Shown here piece after piece: positions 1 to 8,841 of a stretch of DNA of 64,000 nt. Source of the DNA: Bacillus andreraoultii (GTDB lineage: Bacteria > Bacillota > Bacilli > Bacillales > Caldibacillaceae); NCBI RefSeq assembly GCF_001244735.1, contig NZ_LN868937.1, positions 79,501-143,500 on the forward strand. The letters are read 5' to 3'. Numbering within the stretch: the first letter of the stretch is position 1; each line of letters starts with the position of its first letter. The position numbers were made by a program, and so were the translations under genes. Under the pieces are notes generated by a model, which saw only the letters and a program-made list of their open reading frames with translations, was not told the origin of the DNA and made no database searches.

Positions 1-98
1 CGTCAATTTCATTTCGTTGAACCTGAGCTATACTTAAATTGTAAAGAAGAAGAGGGAAAACAAAAAAATCAAAGATAAGACGAAAGGAGAAATAATTC

Positions 99-332
99 AT
101 GCAAAAAGCAGTTATTCAATTAGAAACATTATCTTGTCCATCTTGTATGCAAAAGATTGAAAATGCGGTGAAAGGATTAAACGGGGTTAATCAAGATAGC
201 TTAAAAGTATTATTCAATGCCAGTAAAGTAAAAGTAGATTTTGATTCAGAAACGATCACCATTAATGATATCAAAAAGGCAATTGAAGACTTAGGATATC
301 CCGTCGTTAAATCAAAAGTAAAATCTGCCTAA
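99..332 (+). CDS. HMA-domain small metal-binding protein (CopZ-like), left cassette
   Basis: This 77-residue protein is a single heavy-metal-associated (HMA) domain. The metal-binding loop is L-S-C-P-S-C, with cysteines at residues 13 and 16, and the rest has the HMA beta-alpha-beta-beta-alpha-beta pattern. CopZ-type proteins of this fold carry Cu(I) or other soft metals in the cytoplasm and pass them to P-type ATPases. The loop lacks the Met and His of classical CopZ (MxCxHC), so the metal is uncertain. An AAGGAG site lies just before the ATG. It is followed by a Ric-like gene and a dead third HMA copy, and the set is a duplicate of the cassette at 17.7-18.6 kb. Among the paralogues it is closest to the one at 18379. 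Confidence 0.85.
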   Translation: MQKAVIQLETLSCPSCMQKIENAVKGLNGVNQDSLKVLFNASKVKVDFDSETITINDIKKAIEDLGYPVVKSKVKSA

Positions 333-379
333 GACAAACACACATAACAAAAATTATTTATAGAAAGAGGGAAATAATA

Positions 380-679
380 ATGTCTGAACAAACATTTAAC
401 GAAGTAATAACAAACCATTTTGAAAAACTGGATTTATACACTACTGCGATTACACGGGCCCATGGTAAGAACCATCCAGAAGCCTTTGAAGTACGTGAAC
501 TATTCGAAAAAATCAGTAAAAAGGTAAAAGACGCAGGTACGAACAAACCTGACTTAGATGCTGAATTTGCTCAATTACGAAAAATCACAGACAACTACAC
601 CATTCCTGGAGATGTTTGTGAAACATATGCAGGCACATTTAACATGTTAGCGGAAGCGGACAAAGCTTATCAAGCATAG
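380..679 (+). CDS. small Ric-like (di-iron repair type) protein, left cassette
   Basis: A 99-residue soluble, largely helical protein. It contains A-H-G-K-N-H-P-E (His28, His32, Glu34), then acidic residues at 37 and 40 and a lone Cys80. This recalls the first half of the hemerythrin-like domain of Ric/ScdA/YtfE proteins, which repair iron-sulfur centres damaged by nitric oxide or peroxide. It is much shorter than full-length Ric (about 220 residues) and lacks the N-terminal DUF542 CxHG domain. The family call is from motif memory and is moderate. It lies 47 bases behind an HMA gene and ahead of a decayed HMA gene, and has a close paralogue at 18007. Its neighbourhood with an NO reductase supports a nitrosative-stress role. 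Confidence 0.55.
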   Translation: MSEQTFNEVITNHFEKLDLYTTAITRAHGKNHPEAFEVRELFEKISKKVKDAGTNKPDLDAEFAQLRKITDNYTIPGDVCETYAGTFNMLAEADKAYQA

Positions 680-696
680 GAAGGGGGGAATATTCA

Positions 697-854
697 ATAC
701 AAAAAGCAACGAATCAACTAGAAACGCTATCTTGTCCCGCCTGTTTGCAAAGGATCAAAACGCAGCGAAAAGAGTTAATGACGTTGAAGAAGATAGTGTA
801 AAAGTACTATTCAACTTCAGTAAAGTAAAAATAGATTTTAATGCTGAAGATTGA
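697..854 (+). pseudogene. decayed third HMA-domain gene
   Basis: Translation gives QKATNQLETLSCPAC-like sequence, then a frameshift near 757, then a readable tail ending SKVKIDFNAED and a stop. This is clearly a copy of the 77-residue HMA proteins at 99, 17733 and 18379. Its start codon position reads ATA instead of ATG behind an intact AAGGGGGG site, the reading frame is broken, and the C-terminal third is missing. In the right-hand cassette the equivalent gene (18379) is intact, so the left cassette has lost one member. Confidence 0.85.
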
Positions 855-938
855 ACAAATCAAACACTACATGTCACATACCTAAAAGGGATACTAATTG
901 ATTGTGTCACTCAATAATCCTTATTAGCCCCTTATAAA

Positions 939-974
939 GCTACTGAGAAGGAAATTACTCAGTGGCCTTTTTTG
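939..974 (+). terminator. Rho-independent terminator after the left HMA-Ric cassette
   Basis: A 9-bp stem (GCTACTGAG with CTCAGTGGC, one G-U) with a 10-base loop is followed by a run of T. It closes the transcription unit 99-854. The rest of 855-1177 holds no gene that I can support. Confidence 0.85.
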
Positions 975-1177
975 TAATTATATTAGTTTATGAATACAAA
1001 TGAGTTAAATCTCTTTTGACTTCGCCTGTGAAAGGGAGGAGGGTTACTATAGAAAAAGGAAATCATCCTTTAATCTATACGGCTTAAATGGTTAGTTCAT
1101 TATCAACTCCTGACTGAAGTACTGAAGTCACGAGGTTCTCGCTTATATCGCTAAAATTAAATTTGAAGGAGGAGCCT

Positions 1178-1438
1178 ATGAAAATTATAAAGTTTAGTAA
1201 ACCCAATTGTGTTCCTTGCCAGACGGTAGAGGCACTTTTAAAAGCCAATGGAGTTAAATATGAAGAATATAGCATATTTAAGGAACCAGCAGTCATTGAA
1301 CAATATGGGTTAACGGGTGTTCCAGTAACGATATTAGTGGATGATCAAGAAAAAGAATTGAAAAGAGTTGTGGGCAATAATCCACCAGCGTTACATCAAT
1401 TAATTGATATATACAAAAGGGAAAATGACGTTGGATAA
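1178..1438 (+). CDS. thioredoxin/glutaredoxin-like protein
   Basis: An 86-residue thioredoxin-fold protein. It has N-C-V-P-C (Cys11 and Cys14) near the N-terminus and the cis-Pro motif G-V-P-V-T at mid-protein, followed by a short C-terminal helix. Proteins of this size reduce disulfides or act as glutaredoxin-like partners in the cytoplasm. The ATG at 1178 is chosen because GAAGGAGGAG precedes it at good distance; the TTG 15 bases upstream lies before that site. The stop overlaps the start of the next gene by 14 bases, which suggests translational coupling and a joint role with that unknown protein. Confidence 0.85.
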   Translation: MKIIKFSKPNCVPCQTVEALLKANGVKYEEYSIFKEPAVIEQYGLTGVPVTILVDDQEKELKRVVGNNPPALHQLIDIYKRENDVG

Positions 1439-2183
1439 GAGAGCTTTCTTAGGTAAAGTTCAATCTCTATTGACTATGTATAAACTAGGTCAATTTGGCG
1501 GGCAAATTTTACCGGAGGATGTTTTAGTTGGACTTGTTCCAGTTGTCGAGCTTCCTGAAGTACTTACATTTGGAATGTCCTTAGATTATAAAAGGCCGGT
1601 TTATCCTTTATGGCAGTCAATTGCACAAGCCTATAGTGTAGCAGATGACCGTTGGATTTTCAATCCAAGTATGGTTCAAAATTATAATTTTGAAGAATTG
1701 CAGGATGTGTTAACTTTGTATAAAATTGCCATCCAACCTAATCGACATACACAAATTTGGCAAAGAATCGCCAAAGCAATTGTTCAGTCCTCGAATCAAA
1801 AAAATGTCCAAGGGTTATTAGAGGCTTCGCTTTATGATGTAGCAATCCTAAAATCCATCGTTCAGAAGGAAAGAAAATCGGAGTTTCCTTATTTATCAGG
1901 ACCAAAAATATTTAACTATTGGCTCTATGTTTTAGAAAAGTATGCAGGTGTCAGTTGGAAAAATCGAAGCATGATTTCCATTGCTCCTGACACCCATATT
2001 TTGAAAGCTACGGTAAAACTTGGATTATGTTCTCAAGATGTATTAAGAGGAACGGCAAAGGATCGAGAGTTTGTGGCTGATTGTTGGGCAGAAGTACTTA
2101 CGGGTACAGGGATTGACCCAATCGATGTCCATACTCCACTTTGGTTATGGAGTCGATCGGGCTTTCCGCCAATTGAATTATAA
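1425..2183 (+). CDS. uncharacterised 252-residue protein coupled to thioredoxin
   Basis: I do not recognise this family firmly. The protein is soluble and mostly helical, with a central conserved-looking stretch (SGPKIFNYWLYVLEKY, then IAPDTHILKATVKLGL). That pairing of a helix-hairpin-like segment and an Asp-containing segment faintly recalls HhH-GPD DNA glycosylases, but this is a guess. No signal peptide or membrane segment is visible. The ATG at 1425 has AAAAGGG in front and lies inside the end of the thioredoxin gene, so the two are almost certainly co-translated. A redox-dependent partner role is inference. Confidence 0.6.
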   Translation: MTLDKRAFLGKVQSLLTMYKLGQFGGQILPEDVLVGLVPVVELPEVLTFGMSLDYKRPVYPLWQSIAQAYSVADDRWIFNPSMVQNYNFEELQDVLTLYKIAIQPNRHTQIWQRIAKAIVQSSNQKNVQGLLEASLYDVAILKSIVQKERKSEFPYLSGPKIFNYWLYVLEKYAGVSWKNRSMISIAPDTHILKATVKLGLCSQDVLRGTAKDREFVADCWAEVLTGTGIDPIDVHTPLWLWSRSGFPPIEL

Positions 2184-2307
2184 CAATAATTGCACTTTGA
2201 ATTGATGAAAGAGTTCATAAATATTATTAGTTTTAAAATTGGAAGCCGGGATAGAAAATGCTAATGGCTATTAGATTTTTAGTTTTTAAAAACTTATTTA
2301 AGAAAAC

Positions 2308-2321
2308 TTGATTTGGGTCAA
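2308..2321. promoter_or_regulatory. FNR-type palindrome upstream of PNPOx-like gene
   Basis: TTGATTTGGGTCAA matches TTGAT-N4-ATCAA with one mismatch in the right arm. It ends 99 bases before the ATG at 2421. It is one of a family of such sites in this window. Confidence 0.65.
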
Positions 2322-2420
2322 GAACCTCTATTTTTTAACATGATAAGCTATAAAAGTAAACAAAAGGCTCCCCTCGTAATGCCTTTTCATCTCATAAATG
2401 CTTAAAGGAGTTTTTATCAT

Positions 2421-2849
2421 ATGGATTTATTGAAAGAATATAAACGGATTTTAAAGGATCATGATTTAATAGCGTTAGCTACAGCTGTAAACAATAAGCC
2501 AAATGTTCGGATAGTCAATTATTATGAAAATACAAGCAAACCAGGAATTATTTATATTTCAACAAACCCAGCCAGACCAAAAGTTAAAGAATTTAAGGAA
2601 AATAATCGTGTTTCCTTTACCACGCTCACAAAGGGTGTATATGAGTTTGTTCGTGTCCAAAAAGCTACTGTGAGACCGTTAGATTTAGAAGAGATTCAAC
2701 AAGTTAAGAGTTATTTTACTAATCGAGATGCAAGTTTTGAAGATAAGTTGATAATGGGAGAAGAAACAACAGCAATTTTTGCTGTAGAGTTTTCTGAGGC
2801 CAGCATCAAGCGTAATCCAGTTGACCCCTATGATACTTTACAATTTTAA
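2421..2849 (+). CDS. pyridoxamine 5'-phosphate oxidase-like flavin-binding protein
   Basis: A 142-residue protein of the split-barrel FMN-binding (PNPOx-like) superfamily. It shows the usual pattern: LATAVNNKPNVRIV near the N-terminus, a strand with IIYISTNPARPKVKEF, then VSFTTL and a C-terminal DPYDTLQF. Small members bind flavin, F420 or heme, and some handle nitric oxide or oxidative stress; true pyridoxal synthesis is unlikely at this size. An AAAGGAG site precedes the ATG. An FNR-type box about 100 bases upstream places it in the same regulon as the NO reductase that follows convergently. Confidence 0.85.
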   Translation: MDLLKEYKRILKDHDLIALATAVNNKPNVRIVNYYENTSKPGIIYISTNPARPKVKEFKENNRVSFTTLTKGVYEFVRVQKATVRPLDLEEIQQVKSYFTNRDASFEDKLIMGEETTAIFAVEFSEASIKRNPVDPYDTLQF

Positions 2850-2952
2850 TTTTAAAATAAAGAATAAAGCCGAGTGATTAATTAAAACGAGATTTCCCCA
2901 ATAAAGGAAAACCAGAGTTAAAGGACAATTATATACCAGTAGCACAAAATAT

Positions 2953-2991
2953 AATGAAAAAGAGATGGCATGTGGCCATCTCTTTTTCATT
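2953..2991. terminator. bidirectional terminator
   Basis: A perfect 17-bp stem (arms 2953-2969 and 2975-2991) has a 5-base loop. It has A-rich and T-rich arms and so can end transcription from both sides. It lies between the PNPOx-like gene and the decayed gene and norB on the other strand. Confidence 0.85.
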
Positions 2992-3089
2992 AAGATTCCC
3001 CCTTATATGAGTGGGGGACTTCTCTAAAACGGAGATATATATAAGACTAGGTAAATACTTTTTTATTTTCTCCTCTTTAACCCAATAAT

Positions 3090-3245
3090 TACCTGTGTTC
3101 CATATTTTGATACATATTTTGTAGTTCTTCACGTGTTGAAGGATTATTAACTATATGAATCGCATCATAGAAAACACTTTCTTCATTAAGCCATTTCTTT
3201 ACTTTCTACAAGTCTGACATTGTATATGCCAATATAGTCTTAATA
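3090..3245 (-). pseudogene. remnant of an ArsC/Spx-like gene
   Basis: Reading the minus strand gives LYWHIQCQTCRK in one frame, then VKKWLNEESVFYDAIHIVNN and STREELQNMYQNMEHR in the next. This matches the first half of the ArsC/Spx-like gene at 10955-11311 (YWHPQCQTCRKTKKWL). A stop and frameshift follow the CxxC motif, and the C-terminal half is gone. It lies just downstream of norB on the same strand. Confidence 0.75.
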
Positions 3246-3348
3246 CCAATGTACATATACCTTGAGAATGTAAATTCTTTGAAAAAGATCGTATTAATTA
3301 AGGATTTCCAAGCATATTACAAAACTATTTTTTAATCATTAAAACCGA

Positions 3349-5700
3349 TTATTTTCCGTTATCCATTTCTTCTCCATCCTTAACAGTAGGCTTTTTCAGA
3401 TTAAACATTGCCTTAATAGAAAATACTAATAGGATTACGACCCCCACAATGAAAATAGTATCAGGAACTGATCGGAATAAGAGTAAGTTTTGTATTATAT
3501 CTTGCTGTAAAAATTCACTTGTACGTGATGACCAATAACCATTTACGAATGCCTCTTTGAACTGTATAAATCCAATTGGCATTAAAGCCAAGAAGACCAT
3601 TCCAAATAAACCAATATTTAATAGCCAGAATGACCATTTAACCCATTTATCATTCCATTTCTCTGGTTTGACCACATTCCGAAGTGAATATAACAGAACT
3701 GCTATGGCAAACATTCCATATACACCCATCATGGCGGCATGCGCATGTGCAGGTGTTAATTGCTGACCATGTTCAAAGTAATTGACGGCAGGAAGATTTA
3801 TTAAGAATCCTGTTACACCAGCACCAACCACATTCCAAATTGATGTTGCAATCAGAAACCAAAATGTGGTTTTGTAAGGGAAGTCTACACCACCGGCCCG
3901 TAACATTTTATATTGATCATAAGCTTCTAAAACTAATAGGGTTAGTGGAATGATTTCAAGAGCACTAAATACAGCTCCTACTCCAATCCATACTTCCGGA
4001 GAACCATTGTAATAGTAATGGTGACCGATTCCTAATACACCTGTTCCGAGTAAAAGTATAATCTGGAAATAAAACATTCTTACAACTGATTTTTGTGTGA
4101 CAAGCTTTAAGTTTACGAGCATATAACCGATAATAACAACAGCAAATACTTCGAAGATTCCCTCAACCCATAAATGAACGACCCACCAGCGCCAATAATC
4201 CGACATAGTATAGCTCATGTCAGGGGTAATTAAGAGTGCTGCAATATAAAAGGCCGGAACTGCAACAGACGCATAAAACAATAGATGTATTAATCCACCT
4301 TTATCACTTTCTCTTTTTAATCCATTATGAATACCACGGTAAACGATAAAGAGCCAAATTGCCATCCCAATTACAAAGGCAATTTGCCAAATACGTCCCA
4401 TTTCTAGATATTCCCATCCTTGATGGCCAAATAAGAACCATAGGTTACCCAAGTACCCATTTACACCTAGCCATTCACCTATGATTGAGCCCCCAACAAC
4501 AACTACTAATGCCCAGAATAAAATATCAACTAATAATCCTTGTCGTTTCGGTTCAATACCACCCACATCAGGAGCTAAATAGATCCCCATGCCAAGCCAA
4601 GCGGTTGCAATCCAGAAAATAGCTAACTGCAAATGATAGCCTTTAGCAATACCAAAAGGTAAAAGTTCATATATCCACTTGATACCGAAAAATGAATCGG
4701 GTTCCGTATAATAATGTGCCAATAAAGTGCCAAACATAACTTGTACAAAAAACATAATCACAACAAATAAAAAGAACTTTGCTGATTTAACTTGAGATAC
4801 TGATACTTTTTTATTTTTCAAATCATATACTGGGTAATTATCTGTTGAAAACGCAGATTCCATACCAAAATGATACTTCTTATAAATAAATAGAATGATA
4901 GCAATAAAAAGCGCTAGTATTGTAATACTTACTCCACTCCATAAAATTGCAGAATAAGTATATGTGTTCCCGGCATCTTCATAATATGGCCAGTTATTTG
5001 TATAGGAAATATTATCTCCAGGACGATTTGTACTTGATAACCAGGCAGACCAGAAGAAGAAATCAGAAATCTGTTTAATTTGATCTCCATCATCCACATA
5101 AGCACGGTCCTCTTTTGGTAGGTGAGTCTCTTGAATTAATCCTGATTTTAACCCCCAGCCATCACCATTAACAAAAATATCCCGATAATATGCTTGTACC
5201 CGTTCAATGCCAGCTACTTGTGCTACTGTAAGATATAGAGTGCTTTCATCTTTATTAAATCTATTTTCACGCATTTCTTTGATTACTTTATCTTTAATAA
5301 CAGCTTGTTCAGACTCATTTAAATCCTTGTATAGGCTGTCGTAATCCGCTTTAGCGTGATAATCTTGCATCCCTTCTGTATATACCTTCAATGCTTCAGC
5401 CGTATAATCTGGACCCATATATGATCCATTTCCTAGTAAGGTTCCATAATCCATTAGACCATATTTTTGAAAGACAGCTTGGCCTCCTAGAATTGAACTG
5501 TCAGTCATTAGTACTTCTCCGTTAGCTCCAATAACTTTTTCTGGGATAGGTGCCTGATTTTTGAAAATCCAAAATCCCCCTACAATAAGGGCTGTAAAGC
5601 TTAAGATTAAAGTAATAATGGTAACGGATTTTAGTAAGCCATTAACTGTTGTAGGTTTACCATTTTCAGTTACCATATTTCTACCTTTATAAAAATGCAT
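3349..5700 (-). CDS. norB: quinol-dependent nitric oxide reductase (qNor)
   Basis: This 783-residue membrane enzyme reduces NO to N2O with electrons from quinol. The N-terminal part has one membrane helix and a roughly 200-residue extracytoplasmic domain (the NorC-like part fused in qNor). The rest has about 12 helices of the heme-copper oxidase fold. Metal ligands can be read: HLWVEGIFEVF (non-heme iron His and Glu), GIGHHYYYNG and HAHAAMMGVYG (heme histidines). Length fits qNor (about 760-790). The ATG at 5700 is chosen because AAAAGGAG lies 7 bases upstream, whereas the GTG at 5709 would fall within that site. An FNR-type box lies 113 bases upstream, consistent with induction at low oxygen or by NO. 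Confidence 0.95.
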   Translation of the reverse strand: MHFYKGRNMVTENGKPTTVNGLLKSVTIITLILSFTALIVGGFWIFKNQAPIPEKVIGANGEVLMTDSSILGGQAVFQKYGLMDYGTLLGNGSYMGPDYTAEALKVYTEGMQDYHAKADYDSLYKDLNESEQAVIKDKVIKEMRENRFNKDESTLYLTVAQVAGIERVQAYYRDIFVNGDGWGLKSGLIQETHLPKEDRAYVDDGDQIKQISDFFFWSAWLSSTNRPGDNISYTNNWPYYEDAGNTYTYSAILWSGVSITILALFIAIILFIYKKYHFGMESAFSTDNYPVYDLKNKKVSVSQVKSAKFFLFVVIMFFVQVMFGTLLAHYYTEPDSFFGIKWIYELLPFGIAKGYHLQLAIFWIATAWLGMGIYLAPDVGGIEPKRQGLLVDILFWALVVVVGGSIIGEWLGVNGYLGNLWFLFGHQGWEYLEMGRIWQIAFVIGMAIWLFIVYRGIHNGLKRESDKGGLIHLLFYASVAVPAFYIAALLITPDMSYTMSDYWRWWVVHLWVEGIFEVFAVVIIGYMLVNLKLVTQKSVVRMFYFQIILLLGTGVLGIGHHYYYNGSPEVWIGVGAVFSALEIIPLTLLVLEAYDQYKMLRAGGVDFPYKTTFWFLIATSIWNVVGAGVTGFLINLPAVNYFEHGQQLTPAHAHAAMMGVYGMFAIAVLLYSLRNVVKPEKWNDKWVKWSFWLLNIGLFGMVFLALMPIGFIQFKEAFVNGYWSSRTSEFLQQDIIQNLLLFRSVPDTIFIVGVVILLVFSIKAMFNLKKPTVKDGEEMDNGK

Positions 5701-5812
5701 AATAAACACTCCTTTTCTACTCTATTTTTCTACAAATACAATTTTTAAAATTTTATTTCATCCATATAACGCCTCCTTACCCTGATTATCTAACTTCTGT
5801 TTTCGTAAAAAA

Positions 5813-5826
5813 TTGATTTCAGTCAA
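5813..5826. promoter_or_regulatory. FNR-type palindrome upstream of norB
   Basis: TTGATTTCAGTCAA lies 113 bases before the norB start on the minus strand. It differs from TTGAT-N4-ATCAA at one position. It probably binds one of the two Crp/Fnr proteins encoded at 14.3 and 18.7 kb. Confidence 0.7.
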
Positions 5827-6330
5827 GTTTTATTAATTACTATTATGATAGTGTCAATAATGTAAAAAACTTTTCACAAATTAGAGCACATTTTTCCTTT
5901 TGATCTATAGTTGTATTAATTATTACTGTCAAATAAGACTTATAACCTATAACTTGTATTAATGAAAGATGAGAGCTTAATGCCTTTAACTAGACAATTA
6001 CTCAATTTAGCTTTTCATCAAAAAGAAAGCAAAAGGTTTATAAGAAATTGATACATGATTTGGATTTACTCTTTCAATTAAAATGAAAAAATGAATTTGA
6101 ATTAAAAAAATGAGGAAAGAGATATAAAAATAATAAAATAGATTTATTTAATGGAAAAATGGAGAAAGATAATAGAAAATCTTGAAATTTTGGTAGATAG
6201 GTTTTACAGAGGATAGTTTAAGAGGATAGTTTAGTTGAAACCATACAATTAGGTAAGTTTCCCACTGGTAAATCTAAATCTACTTGTCAATCTATTATAA
6301 GACTAAGAAATTAAAGGTGAGATATTTTTT
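5827..6330. other. AT-rich gap without a supported gene
   Basis: About 500 bases between the norB regulatory region and the ERF gene. The composition is very A/T-rich and I see no open frame with a start site or strong hairpin. It may be the left edge of the phage-derived remnant that follows. Confidence 0.5.
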
Positions 6331-7080
6331 ATGGAAAAACAAACTGAAAAGAAAGAGCTTTATAAATCATTGGTCAAGGCAATCAATGAATTACAAAACC
6401 CTTCAAATAGTGCTGATAATCCGTATTTCAACTCAAAATACGTTCCATTAGCAAATATTATTGATATTGCGAAACCGGTATTAGGAAAATATAACCTTGC
6501 AGTTATGCAAGTTCCCTTTGTCATGTATGAGGCAGTAGGCAACCCTAACAGTATGAAAGAGAGAGCTATCGTAAAGATAATGACAACAATCTTACATGAG
6601 AATGGGGAAAGCCTTGAATTTCCTCCAATATTGCTGAAAGCAGGGGGGGATACACCACATGCTATCGGTTCGGCCATTACTTACGGAAGAAGATATTCTC
6701 TTACCTCTATTTTAGGAATAGCAGGGAAGGAAGATGATGATGATGGCAATAATGCTTCCAACGGACAGATTGAACGACAACAAACCAGCCAACAATTAGG
6801 ACAACAAAATCAACAAATGGCTAAGTCTAATATGGATATAATTACTATAGAAGCAATAGCTAAATCAATTAAAGAAAGTAAATCAGGAAAAGGTACTCCG
6901 TTTTGTGAACTTACACTAGAAAATAATGGCAAAACCATAAATGCGATTGCTAAAGATGGAATAGCTTTTGAACAAGCCAAAGCACTTAAAGAAGGACATG
7001 AAGCAACCTTCACAATATTAACAACACAAGGTTTTCACTTCATTCAATCAATAGCGCAAGTGGCGACTAATGGAGACTGA
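6331..7080 (+). CDS. ERF-family single-strand annealing protein (phage-type)
   Basis: A 249-residue protein with the ERF superfamily hallmark YGRRYSLTSILGIAGKEDDDDG at residues about 118-139, preceded by PYFNSKYVPLANI. ERF proteins anneal complementary single strands in phage recombination and often sit in early phage gene blocks. The last 80 residues form a separate small beta-rich domain after a Gln-rich linker. GGTGAG precedes the ATG. There are no other phage replication genes around it, only an integrase fragment downstream, so this looks like the remains of a prophage or integrative element. Confidence 0.9.
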   Translation: MEKQTEKKELYKSLVKAINELQNPSNSADNPYFNSKYVPLANIIDIAKPVLGKYNLAVMQVPFVMYEAVGNPNSMKERAIVKIMTTILHENGESLEFPPILLKAGGDTPHAIGSAITYGRRYSLTSILGIAGKEDDDDGNNASNGQIERQQTSQQLGQQNQQMAKSNMDIITIEAIAKSIKESKSGKGTPFCELTLENNGKTINAIAKDGIAFEQAKALKEGHEATFTILTTQGFHFIQSIAQVATNGD

Positions 7081-7417
7081 GTAAGTATAATATTCAGTCT
7101 GCTACATCGACATTTTTGGTTTTGCTACCTACGTAGTATGCAAAGGAATACGAATTCTCGCATTACCAAGCATTTATTCAGAAATCGGAAGCCATCGACA
7201 GTGAATTTTATTAATCATGCGGCAATCTCTATCAAATTAGGATGGCGTAACCCTGGTGATCGTTTCTATGTTGTTCTTGTTATCAATAGAAGTTGAATTC
7301 TACGAAACTATCATATGAAATTGAAACAACGTCTCCTAAAGACTTACGCTTACGGATAATTCTTCTACTAAGATTGCTTCAATACGAAGCAGCTCCCTAA
7401 GCAAGAAATAAATACTA
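7081..7417. other. gap between phage remnants
   Basis: This stretch has no intact frame with a start site on either strand. It lies between the ERF gene and the integrase fragment and is probably decayed phage-type DNA, but I cannot match any part to a family. Confidence 0.4.
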
Positions 7418-7845
7418 TTAAAGACTTTCGTATTCATCATAATTTTCCGACTGATTATTCTTTTTCATTCTTCTTTTACCAGGCGTTTCAGCAGCTTTCC
7501 TTTGTTTTTCGCGTGTTGTATTAATATAAAGTAATGATATGTCAGCTTGGGTATGACCAAGCTGATTCATGATCAGAGGAATATCACCACCGGATATTTC
7601 AGCTAGGTTAGTAGCATAAGTATGTCTTAGCTTATGTGGAGACATTCTCTTATCAAAGGATTGCGTATATTTATAAACAATGTTCTCTATTGCTCGATTA
7701 GTAAGGGGAGCAACTTCACCTTTGAAATACTTAACAAAAACAAACTCATTAGGATTATCATTAGCTTTATATTTCTCTTTACTTTCCCTTAAATATTCTT
7801 TCGGATCCGCAAGAGAGGGTGGGGCAACTGAAAATATATCTTTTT
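7418..7845 (-). pseudogene. C-terminal fragment of a XerS-like tyrosine recombinase
   Basis: The open frame from about 7845 to 7418 encodes the C-terminal catalytic part of a tyrosine recombinase: SPHKLRHTYAT (the HxxR box), QLGHTQ and the catalytic Tyr in SLLYINTT. The upstream piece KEYLRESKEKY...EVAPLTNRAIENIV resembles XerS-type integrases. The N-terminal core-binding domain and the first catalytic Arg are missing, with a stop at the fragment's 5' edge, so it cannot be functional. With the ERF gene it marks an old integrated element. Confidence 0.8.
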
Positions 7846-7953
7846 ACCCACCTTTTTCGGATGAAGGTTAGCTAATTATTCTTTTAATTGATTTCCGTAG
7901 TATTCATGTTGATTTGAAATAGCCAAAGAAATAGTAGTTTGTCCACGACATTT

Positions 7954-8769
7954 TCAAATTACGGACAGTATCTTTTTTTCATCATCCATTGTTATTACAG
8001 AAAAGTCTAAGCGAATATCGGTTAACACGCGATATTGGTTTAAGTCTCTTTCACTTATGAGACCATTTCTACTAAATTGTTCTAACTGTTGAAGTTTTGG
8101 TTTACCGTACTTAATTAGGATATTTTCCTTTAACTGATTGAATATCTGAAAACTATCATATTTTTTAGGATAGCTTTGAATAGATAAACTACCATATTTA
8201 TGATGAAGGGATTTGCGTTCTTCACTTGGTAACTTCATAACATGTTGAATTTCAGGAAGTTTCATAAGGTCCTTCTTTAGTTGGTTATATTGCTGAGTTA
8301 AAACTTTCTTTTCCTTCTTTAAATGAGCCAAATTTCTCACAATGTCTTCCAATTCCATATGTTCTGATTGTATGTAAGACGGAAAAAATTCAGCTTGAAA
8401 CCTTTTATATTCTTTATTAAAATTTGCTTTTACATAAAAACGATCGGGGAGCCGAAAATCTTGAAGTTGCTCATACAAATCTTGATTCTGTGCTAGCCTC
8501 GTCTGATCAATTCCAACAACATAAGGTAATAATCCGATATCAAACAAATACTCATTTAACCCTTGCGTATCCGTTTTATAAATTTTTTTGGCTGTAAAAC
8601 GCGCAACAAGCTGATATTTAGGAAATTCATGCCTTTTAATTTCGCTTGATTCTAGAAACCCTCTCATTTCTGTGGTTAGTAACTTCATATCCTTTTCTAT
8701 TTGTTTTAATCGTGGATAATTCCCACTTTCAATAAAAGCTTCTATTCTTTTAACTGCCTCACCATTCAT
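7954..8769 (-). CDS. uncharacterised 271-residue protein
   Basis: I do not recognise this family. The protein is soluble, charged and rich in Lys and Glu. It has a coiled-coil segment around residues 135-170 (LEDIVRNLAHLKKEKKVL and following) and helical ends. There is no signal peptide or membrane segment. A GAGGGTGAGAAT site precedes the ATG at 8769. It follows the truncated UvrC-like gene on the same strand at 72 bases and may share its transcript, which would suggest a nucleic-acid role, but nothing in the sequence proves that. Confidence 0.55.
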   Translation of the reverse strand: MNGEAVKRIEAFIESGNYPRLKQIEKDMKLLTTEMRGFLESSEIKRHEFPKYQLVARFTAKKIYKTDTQGLNEYLFDIGLLPYVVGIDQTRLAQNQDLYEQLQDFRLPDRFYVKANFNKEYKRFQAEFFPSYIQSEHMELEDIVRNLAHLKKEKKVLTQQYNQLKKDLMKLPEIQHVMKLPSEERKSLHHKYGSLSIQSYPKKYDSFQIFNQLKENILIKYGKPKLQQLEQFSRNGLISERDLNQYRVLTDIRLDFSVITMDDEKKILSVI

Positions 8770-8841
8770 ATTCTCACCCTCATTCGTAGAGTTATAAATG
8801 TAAATGCTGGGTGAAGAAAGACCAGCCTTCTCTTTTTTAAA

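Noticed and set aside
2929-3132. 67-residue minus-strand frame downstream of norB
   Set aside because: It is a mix of the decayed ArsC-like gene and the 17-bp terminator stem, with no start site.
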